Source: Plantactinospora sp. BC1
GTDB taxonomy: Bacteria; Actinomycetota; Actinomycetes; Mycobacteriales; Micromonosporaceae
Direction of reading: 5' to 3'
Assembly (NCBI RefSeq): GCF_003030345.1
Contig: NZ_CP028158.1
Coordinates: 1,984,001 to 2,048,000, forward strand
DNA: 64,000 bases
The notes below the pieces were generated by a model that was not told the DNA's origin, ran no database searches, and saw only the letters and a list, made by a program, of their open reading frames with translations. Below, one piece after another: positions 15,004-23,423 of the stretch; position 1 is the first letter of the stretch, and each line of letters begins with the position of its first letter. The translations under genes were made by a program, and so were the position numbers.

Positions 15004-17643
15004 GTGACGTCCATTCGGAGAACGCTGTCCATGCTGTCGGTGACACTGGTCGCCGCCGGCGCCGTACTGCACCTGCCGGCACCCGCCCTGGCCCAGCCGG
15101 GCTCCGCCAACGCCCGCGGGCTGGTGGTCGACCTCTCCGCCGACGTCGCCGGCATCGTGGTCATCGACGCGGACGCCACGATCGGCAGCGCGACCGCGCC
15201 GGCCGGTGGCGGCACCGACACCTCCACCCTGGTGGACATCTCACTGACCGGGGCGACCGGGGTGGCCGCCGACGGCACCGTCGAGGAGGTGACCGCCACC
15301 CGTGGCGCGACCGCCTCCTCCGCCTTCTCCAGCGTCAACGGCCTGAACCTGACGGTGCTCGGCATCGACGTGCTCGACGCCGGGGAGGCGAGCGCCACCG
15401 CCATCTGCCCACTGGTCGGCGCACAGACCGCCGGGACCACGCTCACCGGCCTCTCGCTCTTCGGCACCGCCGTGGTGCTGACGGCGAACGGCCCGAGCGT
15501 GCAGGGCAGCGCCGGGGTGACCGTACCGGGACTGCTCGGTGCCACCCTCAACGCGACGCTGACCCGTACCGAGACCACCACCGCGGCCGGCGCGGCGGCG
15601 ACCGCCATCCTGGCCACGCTCACCCTGACCGGGACCGTGCTCGGCGAGCCGGTGACCATCCCGGTCGGCACCGTGATCGTGGCCCAGGCAACCTGTGAAC
15701 GCCCGCCGGCACCCGCGCCGCCGACCGCGTCCGCGATCGACCCGGACTCCGGGCCACAGTCCGGCGGCCAGACCGTCACCATCACCGGTACCGGCTTCGC
15801 GCCCGGCGAGACCACGGTCACCTTCGACGGAGTACCCGCCACCGGCGTCACGGTGGCACCCGGCGGCACCTCGCTGACCGCCGTCACCCCGGCGAACCCG
15901 GTCGGCCCCGCCGCCGTCGTGGTCACCACCCCCGGCGGCTCGGCGGCACCGCTCGACTACACCTACCTGGCCGACGGCAGCGACGCCGACATCACCGGCC
16001 TGACCCCGACCTCCGGCCCGACCAGCGGCGGCACCACCGTCACCATCACCGGCACCGGCCTGACCGGCGCCGTCGGGGTCGACTTCAACGGCCTGCCCGG
16101 CACCGACTTCACCATCGATCCCGCCGGGACGACGATCACCGTCGTCACCCCGCCGAACCCGGCCGGCCCGGCCCTGGTCGAGGTCGTCTTCCCGGCCGGC
16201 CGGGTCACCGCGCCGACCTTCAGCTACGTCGCACCGACGATCACCTCGATCGTTCCGAACACCGGCCCGAGCACCGGCGGCACCAGCGTGACGATCACCG
16301 GTACCGGCCTCACCGGAGCCACCGGGGTCACCTTCGGGGACAACCCCGGCACCGACCTGGTGGTCGACCCGAGCGGCACCTCGCTCACCGTCACCACCCC
16401 GCCCGGCGCACCCGGCCCGGTCGACGTCACCGTGCTGATCCCCGGGGCCGACGCGGTCGCTCCGAACGGATTCACCTACCAGGCGGTCGCACCGACCGCG
16501 TCCGCGATCGACCCGGACTCCGGGCCACAGTCCGGCGGCCAGACCGTCACCATCACCGGTACCGGCTTCGTTCCCGGTGACACCACCGTCACCTTCGACG
16601 GGGTGCCGGCGACCGACGTCACCGTCGCTCCCGGCGGTACCTCGCTGACCGCCGTCACCCCGGCCAACGCGGTCGGCCCGGCCGCCGTCGTGGTCGGCAC
16701 ACCGGGTGGCTCGGCGGCACCGCTCGACTACACCTACCTGGCCGACGGCAGCGACGCCGTGGTGACCGGGCTCGACCCGACGACCGGCCCGACCACCGGC
16801 GGCACCACCGTCACCATCACCGGCACCGGCTTCACCGGAGCCACCGGGGTCACCTTCGACGGCGTCCCGGGGACCGGCTTCACCGTCAACCCGGCCGGGA
16901 CGACGATCACCGTCGTCACCCCGCCGAACGCCGCCGGCCCGGCCGAGGTCGCCCTGACCTTCCCGGCCGGCACCGCCGACGCCGGCACCTTCGGCTACGT
17001 CGGGCCGACGATCACCTCGGTGTCGCCGCCGGCCGGGCCGAGCACCGGCGGAACCCGGGTGACGGTCACCGGTACCGGCCTGGGCGGGGCGACCGGTGTC
17101 AACTTCGGCGGCAACCCCGGCACCGACCTGGTGGTCGACCCGAGCGGTACCTCGCTCACCGTCACCGCCCCGCCCGGCACACCCGGCACGGTGGACGTGA
17201 CGGTGCTGCTGCCCGGCGAGGACGCCGTCGCCGAGGACGGCTTCACCTACCAGGCCGTGGTGCCGGTGATCGAGACGGTCGACCCGGGTCAGGGGCCCGC
17301 CACGGGCGGAACGGTCGTGACCGTCGGCGGCAGCGGCTTCGTACCGGGGCAGACGACGGTGACCATCTGCGGGCGTACCATCCCGGCGAGCGCCGTGACG
17401 GTCGCCCCGGACGGCACCTCGCTGACGTTCCGCACTCCGGCCTGCCCGACCGGGGACGCCGCGATCACCGTCGGCACGCCGGGCGGCGTCTCCAACACGC
17501 TTTTCTTCCGGTACGTCGGGGCGCTCCCCGTCACCGGTGATCCGGTGATCTCGCTGGTCGGGGTCAGCGCCGCCGTGACGGCTCTCGGGGTCGTCCTGCT
17601 GCTGCTCGGCCGCCGACGCCGCAGCGGGCACGCTGTCGGCTGA
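15004..17643 (+). CDS. Sortase-anchored surface protein with seven IPT/TIG repeats
   Basis: 879 residues. A signal peptide (to about ALA-QPG) is followed by a choice-of-anchor-P-like N-terminal domain (residues about 35-235). Seven IPT/TIG Ig-like repeats follow, each of the form P-x-SG-x-T/S-V-TITGTGF. An LPVTG motif (841-845), a hydrophobic helix and a basic tail (RRRRSGHAVG) end the protein, as in sortase substrates. Repeats 4-6 closely copy repeats 1-3 with a 771-bp period. It is probably an adhesive or structural wall protein. The GTG start has CACGGGGGA upstream and begins the signal peptide. Confidence 0.88.
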   Translation: MTSIRRTLSMLSVTLVAAGAVLHLPAPALAQPGSANARGLVVDLSADVAGIVVIDADATIGSATAPAGGGTDTSTLVDISLTGATGVAADGTVEEVTATRGATASSAFSSVNGLNLTVLGIDVLDAGEASATAICPLVGAQTAGTTLTGLSLFGTAVVLTANGPSVQGSAGVTVPGLLGATLNATLTRTETTTAAGAAATAILATLTLTGTVLGEPVTIPVGTVIVAQATCERPPAPAPPTASAIDPDSGPQSGGQTVTITGTGFAPGETTVTFDGVPATGVTVAPGGTSLTAVTPANPVGPAAVVVTTPGGSAAPLDYTYLADGSDADITGLTPTSGPTSGGTTVTITGTGLTGAVGVDFNGLPGTDFTIDPAGTTITVVTPPNPAGPALVEVVFPAGRVTAPTFSYVAPTITSIVPNTGPSTGGTSVTITGTGLTGATGVTFGDNPGTDLVVDPSGTSLTVTTPPGAPGPVDVTVLIPGADAVAPNGFTYQAVAPTASAIDPDSGPQSGGQTVTITGTGFVPGDTTVTFDGVPATDVTVAPGGTSLTAVTPANAVGPAAVVVGTPGGSAAPLDYTYLADGSDAVVTGLDPTTGPTTGGTTVTITGTGFTGATGVTFDGVPGTGFTVNPAGTTITVVTPPNAAGPAEVALTFPAGTADAGTFGYVGPTITSVSPPAGPSTGGTRVTVTGTGLGGATGVNFGGNPGTDLVVDPSGTSLTVTAPPGTPGTVDVTVLLPGEDAVAEDGFTYQAVVPVIETVDPGQGPATGGTVVTVGGSGFVPGQTTVTICGRTIPASAVTVAPDGTSLTFRTPACPTGDAAITVGTPGGVSNTLFFRYVGALPVTGDPVISLVGVSAAVTALGVVLLLLGRRRRSGHAVG
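15721..17262 (+). repeat. Two tandem 771-bp copies of a three-IPT-domain block
   Basis: Block 1 (15721-16491) and block 2 (16492-17262) each encode three IPT/TIG domains in the same order. Long stretches are identical at DNA level, for example the 5' end (PTASAIDPDSGPQSGG) and the LDYTYLADGSDA joint. A seventh, more diverged domain follows. The pattern indicates recent segmental duplication in frame. Confidence 0.85.
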
Positions 17644-17659
17644 GCGGAGCCGAAGACGT

Positions 17660-17695
17660 CGCGGGCCCCGGGATGCAGCCATCCCGGGGCCCGCG
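17660..17695 (+). terminator. Perfect 16-bp stem-loop terminator after surface-protein gene
   Basis: Arms 17660-17675 and 17680-17695 pair perfectly (GCGGGCCCCGGGATG / CATCCCGGGGCCCGC plus one C-G) around the tetraloop CAGC, 16 bases after the stop codon. This is the clearest terminator-like hairpin in the window. No U-run follows. Confidence 0.75.
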
Positions 17696-17770
17696 TCGGG
17701 CTGCACCGGAATGCCTAACCGGCTAACGGCCGGCGGCACGCGCAGAGCGTGTCCTGTCCGGCGATTCCGC

Positions 17771-17818
17771 GCTCGGTAGTCCGCTCGGTGGTCCGCTTGG
17801 TGGTCCGCTCGGCGGTGT
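17771..17818. repeat. Four tandem 12-bp repeats
   Basis: Four near-identical 12-base units of the form GCTCGGTGGTCC, one with A and one with a T change and the last more diverged, lie between the terminator and the 3' end of the glycosyltransferase gene. The unit length is a multiple of three, but no gene clearly uses the frame. Confidence 0.7.
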
Positions 17819-17836
17819 TCGGGCGCCGAAGGGCGC

Positions 17837-19210
17837 TCAGGTCAGGGCGGAGGGCAGCGGGTCTTCGGCGCCCGGAAGCGGGGCGTGCCCGGGGTGCCGG
17901 CCGCGCCGGTCGGCGGGAAGCGCCGGCAACCGGGTCGCGGTGGCGGGGACGACCTCGTCCTCGCCGATCCGGCCGAGCAGGTAGCGACTGGTGTCGTCGA
18001 GCCGCAGTACCCGGACCCCGGGCCGGTCGTGCAGCCAGCGTCGGACGGTGGCTGCGGCGTACCACCGGTTGATTCGGCGTACCGGTGCCAGACTCCGACC
18101 GAAGGGCAGTAGGACCGGCGGCGTGGCGTGCCAGACCGAGGCGCCGTCGAACTGGACGCGCAGCCGTCGACCGCGCAACCGGCGTGGCCGGTGCACCAGC
18201 AGGGTCCGCTGGTCGTGCGTTCGCTGCCCGGTGACTATCCGGAAGTAGTGCTCGGCGGCGCACTGGCCGTCGCCGGAGAGCACCGACCACGCCCGGGTGT
18301 CGCCGTCGGGCAGTACGCCGACGTCGCCGCGCAGTGCCGCGCCCAGCTCGCGCAGGCCCAGGGCCGTCGGACGACGGGCGAGCCGGCTGCCGAGATGGTC
18401 GGCCAGCAGCACGAGCCGGAACACCGCCAGGCGGTGCCGGGGCTCGGTCGAGCGCAGGTAGCGGACCAGTCCGCCGATGCGGTGCCGGGTGCGTGTCGCG
18501 GTGCCGAGCAGCCGGTCGGAGGCGCCCCGGCCGCGCGTGGCGTCCGCCTCGGGGACCAGCCGGAGCCGGTGCCCGGCGTCCCAGAGCGAGCGGGCGAGCA
18601 TCAGGTCGTTCCCGTAGAGCGGAAAGCGTTCGTCGAGAATCCCGTCCGGCTCCAGCACCTGGCGGCGGAGCAGCAGGCAACCGGGGGTGCCGAACGGCCG
18701 GGCCCCGGACAGGTCGTCGGCATCCGGCCGGGGCCGGTCGAGCGCCGAGCGGAAACCCGGGAGCCGACGTCGCGGGGCGCCGACGGCGAGTACGGCGGGA
18801 AAGCTCGGCACCCAAAGGTGGTGCTGCCGCTCCGTGGCATCCGGGTGCAGACAGCGCGGGCTGACTCCGGCGGCGTCGGCGCGGTCACGGAGAAAGCCGA
18901 CCATGGTGTCCAGGGCGCCGGGGTGCAGTCTGACGGCGCTGGTGAGCAGCAGGATCAGCTCCCCGCCGGCCTGCCGGTACGCCTGGTTCACCGCCGCGGC
19001 GTAGCCGACGTTGCGCTCGTTGCGGATGAGCCGTACCCGTGGGTCCCCGGCCAGCAGCTCGGCGGACCCGTCCGTCGAGGCGTTGTCGACCGCGACCACC
19101 TCGATCGGGACGGCGTCGGTGCGGGCGGCCCAGAGCGCGTCGAGGCAGCGACGGGTCTCGTCCCGGCTGTTCCAGATGACCAGCAGCACCGAGACGGTCG
19201 GGCCGCTCAC
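17837..19210 (-). CDS. GT2-family glycosyltransferase with altered DxD region
   Basis: 457 residues. The N-terminal GT2 (GT-A) domain has VSVLLVIWNSRDETRRCLDAL, VAVDNASTDGSAELL and ERNVGYAAAVNQAYRQAGGE. Where relatives carry a metal-binding NPD/NxD motif, this one reads LLLTSAVRLHPGAL, so the acidic residue is missing. A later conserved part, FPLYGNDLMLARSLWDAGHRL, is recognisable. The C-terminal about 150 residues are specific to this protein. It is probably a cell-surface sugar transferase, but activity is uncertain. GTG start; relatively AT-rich DNA with TAGAAT-like sequence lies upstream. Confidence 0.8.
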   Translation of the reverse strand: MSGPTVSVLLVIWNSRDETRRCLDALWAARTDAVPIEVVAVDNASTDGSAELLAGDPRVRLIRNERNVGYAAAVNQAYRQAGGELILLLTSAVRLHPGALDTMVGFLRDRADAAGVSPRCLHPDATERQHHLWVPSFPAVLAVGAPRRRLPGFRSALDRPRPDADDLSGARPFGTPGCLLLRRQVLEPDGILDERFPLYGNDLMLARSLWDAGHRLRLVPEADATRGRGASDRLLGTATRTRHRIGGLVRYLRSTEPRHRLAVFRLVLLADHLGSRLARRPTALGLRELGAALRGDVGVLPDGDTRAWSVLSGDGQCAAEHYFRIVTGQRTHDQRTLLVHRPRRLRGRRLRVQFDGASVWHATPPVLLPFGRSLAPVRRINRWYAAATVRRWLHDRPGVRVLRLDDTSRYLLGRIGEDEVVPATATRLPALPADRRGRHPGHAPLPGAEDPLPSALT

Positions 19211-19388
19211 GGCCGCCCCGCTGCCGCGATGGTCAGCACGGTCGGTCTGCCTGGTCCGGTGGTCGTCGAGCGTGGCACCACCCGTTTGCTCCGCACCGCA
19301 ACGATTCTAATCGCGACAAATCTGGCATAAGTAACTAATCAGGTAAGCGGCCGATCGGGCTCGGTACTCGACGACGACAGCGCGGACG
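19211..19388. promoter_or_regulatory. AT-richer intergenic region with likely promoter for the GT2 gene
   Basis: The stretch 19296-19345 is much lower in GC than its surroundings and contains TAGAAT and TTACTT on the minus strand, a plausible promoter for the glycosyltransferase. It also receives readthrough from the sugar operon that ends at 19389. No clear terminator hairpin was found. Confidence 0.3.
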
Positions 19389-20237
19389 TCAGCCGAGGCG
19401 CTGCCGGATCGCCCGCAGGTAGGCGAGGTTGTCCCGGAGCCGGTCCTCCAACGGCAGGACCGTGGAGAAGTCCTCGACGGTCACCCACCCCTCGTAGCCG
19501 TGCCGGTGCAGCGCCCGCAGGTACGCCTCGACGTCGGCCTGCCCGTCGCGCAGCGTCGCCCACTCCTCGGTCCAGATCGACGAGCCGTCCGGGGTGTAGC
19601 CGGTACGGTGCCAGGCGGCATTCTTGACGTGCACGTGCGCGAGGTACGGGCCGAGCATCTGGAAGCCGGCGAGGTAGTCCTCCCGCCCCTCGACGACGAG
19701 GTTGCCGAGGTCGTGGATGACGCCGACGGCGGCCGGGTCGAGCCCGTCGACCAGCCGGATCGCGGCGGAGGCCGAGGCGACGACGGTGCGGTGGTGCAGC
19801 TCGACCAGGGCCGTGACGCCGTGCCGCGCGGCGCGTCCGGCCACCCACTCCAGGTCCCGACGGGTGGCGGCGAAGAGCTCCCGGTAGTCGGCCCGGGAGA
19901 GCGCCGGCATGGTCACCCGGACCCGTCCGGCACCGAGCCACGCGGTGGCGGCCAGCATCCGTTCGACGCCCGGCCGATCGTGGCAGGGGACGTATCCTCC
20001 CAGGGCGGAGAAGTCCAGCCCCGCCTCCCGGGTGAGCCGGGCGATCGCCGGCAGGCTCTCCTCCAGCCCGGTCAGCGGCCAGGTCGCCCGGTTGCCGGCC
20101 CAGAAGCCGGGATCGGGGGCGTCGTCCTGGTCGGTGATCCGCCACTCGACACCGTCCCAGCCCTGATAGGCGAGGATCGCCGTCACCTCGGCCGGCGTCC
20201 ACTCCGGGGTCGACGCGGTGAAGACCGAAAACCTCAT
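19389..20237 (-). CDS. Sugar phosphate isomerase/epimerase-like TIM barrel
   Basis: 282 residues of the xylose-isomerase-like TIM-barrel family (AP-endonuclease 2 fold). Candidate metal ligands are Glu in VTALVELHHRT, Asp and His in GVIHDLGNLVVEG, His in LAHVHVKNAAWHR, and Glu in GWVTVEDFS. Such enzymes isomerise or epimerise keto-sugars or inositol derivatives, often paired with a Gfo/Idh dehydrogenase. The ATG overlaps the dehydrogenase stop by four bases (ATGA) and has GGGAGAG upstream. It is the last gene of the sugar operon. Confidence 0.85.
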   Translation of the reverse strand: MRFSVFTASTPEWTPAEVTAILAYQGWDGVEWRITDQDDAPDPGFWAGNRATWPLTGLEESLPAIARLTREAGLDFSALGGYVPCHDRPGVERMLAATAWLGAGRVRVTMPALSRADYRELFAATRRDLEWVAGRAARHGVTALVELHHRTVVASASAAIRLVDGLDPAAVGVIHDLGNLVVEGREDYLAGFQMLGPYLAHVHVKNAAWHRTGYTPDGSSIWTEEWATLRDGQADVEAYLRALHRHGYEGWVTVEDFSTVLPLEDRLRDNLAYLRAIRQRLG

Positions 20238-21556
20238 CGCCGGCTCTCCCACTCCCGCTGCTCTCCCATCGACTCCGCCGACCACCCCGGCCGCTGTGCC
20301 GGCGCACCGGCGGGCTGGACGACCGAGGAGGCCAACGCCGACCCGGCCGGGCCGCCCACCGGCCCCGTCGTCACCGGTACGTCGTCGAACGCTCCCCGGG
20401 CCACCTCGTCGACCGGGATCGGCCGGCCCAGCGTCGCGGCGAGATAGACCGCCCTGACCAGGGCCAGCGCGGCGAACCCGTCCTCGACCCGGATGCTCGG
20501 CCGGCGCCCGCCGTCGATCGCCGCGACGATGTCGGCGTACTGCCGCAGGTGACCGAGGACGAAACTGTCCGGCGGCTTCGCCGCGCCGCGCAGCTCCGCC
20601 GCCGGCAGCACCCCGGCCGCCTGGTTGCCCGGCTCGGCCGGTTCGTCCGGGCCGCTCGATCCGTCCGGGCCGGTCCCCTCGGCGGCGTGCAGATACTCCA
20701 ACTGGTCGTCGTCGAGGACCGCCGAGCCACGGGTGCCGTGGATCTGGAGCCGGGCCGAGAGCCCCGGATAGGCACCGGTGCTGGCGTGCAGTACGGCGAG
20801 GGCGCCGGAGGCGAACCGGACGGTCGCCACCGCCACGTCCTCGACCTCGATGCGCTGGTGGGCGAGTCGGGAGGTGTACCCGAACACCTCGGTCGGCGGC
20901 CCGAGCAGCCAGCGCAGCAGGTCGACGGTGTGCACCGCCTGGTTCATCAGCGCGCCGCCGCCGTCCAGCGCCCAACTGCCGCGCCAGTCCGCCGAGTCGT
21001 AGTAGCGCTGGCTGCGCCACCAGGCGACGGAGGCGACCGCCGAGGTGATCCGGCCGAGCCGGCCCGCCGTCACCGCCCGGTGCACCGCGAGGCTGGCCGG
21101 GTCGAAGCGGTGCTGGCTGATCACCGAACAGACGAGTCCCCGGGTCTCGGCCTCGGCGGCCAGCCGGGCGAGCCGGCGGGCCCGGGGCAGGGAGACGTCC
21201 AACGGCTTCTCGATCACGACGTGCCGGCCGGCGCCGAGCGCCTCCTCGGTGAGACCGGCGTGCGTACCGCTCGGGGTGCAGACCACGACCAGCCCGATCT
21301 CCTGCTTGGCGAGCGCGTCGGTCAGCGACTCGTACCGGGCCGGCGGCTCGGCGCCGCTCTCCGCCGCCACCCGCTCGGCGAGCGCGCGACCGGCCGGCGG
21401 CGCCGGGTCGACGACACAGCCGACCCGCAGCCGGGGGTGCCGGAGGATGGCGGCGGCGTGGTTGCGCCCGATGACACCGCCGCCGACGATGGCGACCGGG
21501 ATCGGCGGGAGGCTCGCGCCCGGCTCCGCGCCGGTACCGGTACGTCTGGTCGTCAC
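20234..21556 (-). CDS. Gfo/Idh/MocA-family oxidoreductase
   Basis: 440 residues, longer than the usual 340-390. The NAD-binding start is IPVAIVGGGVIGRNHAAAIL, the catalytic Lys lies in HVVIEKPLDVSLP, and WALDGGGALMNQAVHTVDLLRW is typical. An extra Gly/Pro/Asp-rich stretch sits in the C-terminal half (around EGTGPDGSSGPDEPAEPG), and the tail is long. It probably oxidises the imported sugar or a glycoside at a secondary hydroxyl. The GTG start overlaps the permease stop (GTGA). Confidence 0.9.
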   Translation of the reverse strand: MTTRRTGTGAEPGASLPPIPVAIVGGGVIGRNHAAAILRHPRLRVGCVVDPAPPAGRALAERVAAESGAEPPARYESLTDALAKQEIGLVVVCTPSGTHAGLTEEALGAGRHVVIEKPLDVSLPRARRLARLAAEAETRGLVCSVISQHRFDPASLAVHRAVTAGRLGRITSAVASVAWWRSQRYYDSADWRGSWALDGGGALMNQAVHTVDLLRWLLGPPTEVFGYTSRLAHQRIEVEDVAVATVRFASGALAVLHASTGAYPGLSARLQIHGTRGSAVLDDDQLEYLHAAEGTGPDGSSGPDEPAEPGNQAAGVLPAAELRGAAKPPDSFVLGHLRQYADIVAAIDGGRRPSIRVEDGFAALALVRAVYLAATLGRPIPVDEVARGAFDDVPVTTGPVGGPAGSALASSVVQPAGAPAQRPGWSAESMGEQREWESRR

Positions 21557-22503
21557 TTGACCCCTCCCGCCGTGAGTCCGCTGATCAGGTAGCGCTGGAA
21601 GACGAGGTAGAGCAGCACCACCGGGGCGGCGCAGACGAGCGCGGCGGCCATCAGCTGGCCGTACACCGGGATGGCCCCGCCCTCCTGGGTGGCGCCGAAC
21701 ACCTGCAACGCCACCGCCGCCGTGCGGGTCTCGGGGTTGGTCAGCACCGACGCGAAGAGCACGTCGTTCCAGCCGAGCAGCAGCGCGAAGATGCCGGCGA
21801 CCACCAGGCCCGGCCAGCTCAGCGGCAGGATGACCCGGGTCAGCACCTGCCAGGCGGAGGCGCCGTCGACCCGGGCGGCCTCGTCCAGTTCCGGTGGCAG
21901 CCCGCGCAGATAGGTCACCATGACCCAGGTGGAGAAGGGCAGCGCGAAGGTCAGGTAGGTGACGAACAGCGCCCACCGGGTGCCGATGACCGGGACCCCG
22001 AGCAGTTGCGCGGCGCTGGCGAAGAGCACGAAGACCGGCAACAGCATCAGGGTGCCCGGGATGCTCTGTAGGGCGAGCAGGCCGCGCAGGATGGCCAGCC
22101 GGCCCCGGAAGGCGTACCGGACCAGCACGTACGCGCTGCCGAGCGCGACGAACGCGCAGACTGCGGCCACCGCACCGGCCACCAGCAGGCTGTTGACCAG
22201 TCCCCGGCCCAGCTCCACCGTCGACCAGATCCGCAGGTAGTTGCCGAGGTCGGGGCTGCTGGGCAGGAAGGAGCCCTCGGCCACCGAGAGGTCGGAGCTG
22301 ACCGAGGCGAAGACCATGTAGAGCACCGGGGCGAGGACCACGACCAGCAGTACGCCGAGGACGAGTACCCGCAGCGGCGCCGGCAGCAGCCGGTGGACCG
22401 CGCCGCTGCCACCACCGGGGCGGTGCCGGGGCCCGGCGGTGCCACCGGCACGTCGTGTCGCGGCGACCGCGCCCCGGGTCGTCGTCTCCTCCCGGACCGT
22501 CAT
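21553..22503 (-). CDS. Carbohydrate ABC transporter permease, MalG type
   Basis: 316-residue inner-membrane permease with six helices after a long polar N-terminus. The EAA loop is clear (LPPELDEAARVDGASAWQVLTRVILPLSWPG). The C-terminus ends FQRYLISGLTAGGVK, as usual for MalG/CUT1 proteins. It pairs with the upstream MalF-type permease; the ATG overlaps that gene's stop (ATGA). No ATPase is encoded nearby, suggesting a shared MsiK-type ATPase. Confidence 0.93.
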   Translation of the reverse strand: MTVREETTTRGAVAATRRAGGTAGPRHRPGGGSGAVHRLLPAPLRVLVLGVLLVVVLAPVLYMVFASVSSDLSVAEGSFLPSSPDLGNYLRIWSTVELGRGLVNSLLVAGAVAAVCAFVALGSAYVLVRYAFRGRLAILRGLLALQSIPGTLMLLPVFVLFASAAQLLGVPVIGTRWALFVTYLTFALPFSTWVMVTYLRGLPPELDEAARVDGASAWQVLTRVILPLSWPGLVVAGIFALLLGWNDVLFASVLTNPETRTAAVALQVFGATQEGGAIPVYGQLMAAALVCAAPVVLLYLVFQRYLISGLTAGGVK

Positions 22504-23423
22504 GCCCGGCTCCCCTCGGCCGCGCCGTCGGTGCCGACGTCGAGCCGGACCGCGCGCAGGTAGACGGCGAGCGGGACGGCGATCAGCACCAGGGAGAGCA
22601 CCGCCATCGCCGCGCTGAGCCCGAACCGGAAGTTCTGGAAGCTCTCCACATAGGTCAGCACCGGCAGCACCTCCGCGTCCCGGGGGCTCGGCACGCCGAA
22701 GAGCACGAACGGCAGCGTGAAGTTGTTGATGTTGTGCAGGAACGCGATGATCACGGCGAGCGAGACCGGCCCCCGCAGGTGCGGGAAGATCACATACCGC
22801 AGCTTGGTCCACCAGCCGGCCCCGTCGAGCGCGGCGGCCTCGTGCAGCACCGGATCGACCGCCTGGAGGCCGGCGAGGGCGAGCAGGTAGAGCAGCGGCC
22901 AGCTCGCCCAGATCTGCACCACCACCAGGGCCCAGAAGCTGCGCGGCCCGTTCAGCCACAGCCCGCCGTCGACGCCGAGCCGGGCCAGCAGTGCGTTGGC
23001 CACCCCATCGGGCTGGAGGATGATCCGCCAGACGGTGCCGACGACGAACGCCGGCAGGACGTACGGGACGAGGAAGAGCGAGCGGACGAGTCCCCGACCC
23101 CGGAACCGGTCCTGGCTGGCGAGTGCCGCGGCGACTCCGATCGGCAGGGTCAGCACGGTGACGAGCGCCGCGTACGAGGTGCTGAGCACGATGGCGTGCA
23201 CCGCCCCGGAGGCGCGTACCGCCTCGGTGTAGTTGCCCAGCCCGACGAAGGGCGCCCGCACCCACTGCCGGAACGAGTACTGGTCGAGGTCGAGCAGGGA
23301 GATGTGCAGCGCCACCGCCAGCGGCACCACGACCACCAGGACGGTCAGCGCCGCCCCGGGTGCGAGCATCCACAGCGGACGATGCCGCCGCACCCTGCGG
23401 TGTGGCGGGGCGGCTGCCGGCAT
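22500..23423 (-). CDS. Carbohydrate ABC transporter permease, MalF type
   Basis: 307 residues with six predicted helices and the EAA motif (VDPVLHEAAALDGAGWWTKLRYVIFPHLRG). It is the partner of the MalG-type permease in a CUT1 importer. The ATG overlaps the binding-protein stop by one base (TGATG); a GTG one codon earlier is possible. Confidence 0.93.
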   Translation of the reverse strand: MPAAAPPHRRVRRHRPLWMLAPGAALTVLVVVVPLAVALHISLLDLDQYSFRQWVRAPFVGLGNYTEAVRASGAVHAIVLSTSYAALVTVLTLPIGVAAALASQDRFRGRGLVRSLFLVPYVLPAFVVGTVWRIILQPDGVANALLARLGVDGGLWLNGPRSFWALVVVQIWASWPLLYLLALAGLQAVDPVLHEAAALDGAGWWTKLRYVIFPHLRGPVSLAVIIAFLHNINNFTLPFVLFGVPSPRDAEVLPVLTYVESFQNFRFGLSAAMAVLSLVLIAVPLAVYLRAVRLDVGTDGAAEGSRA

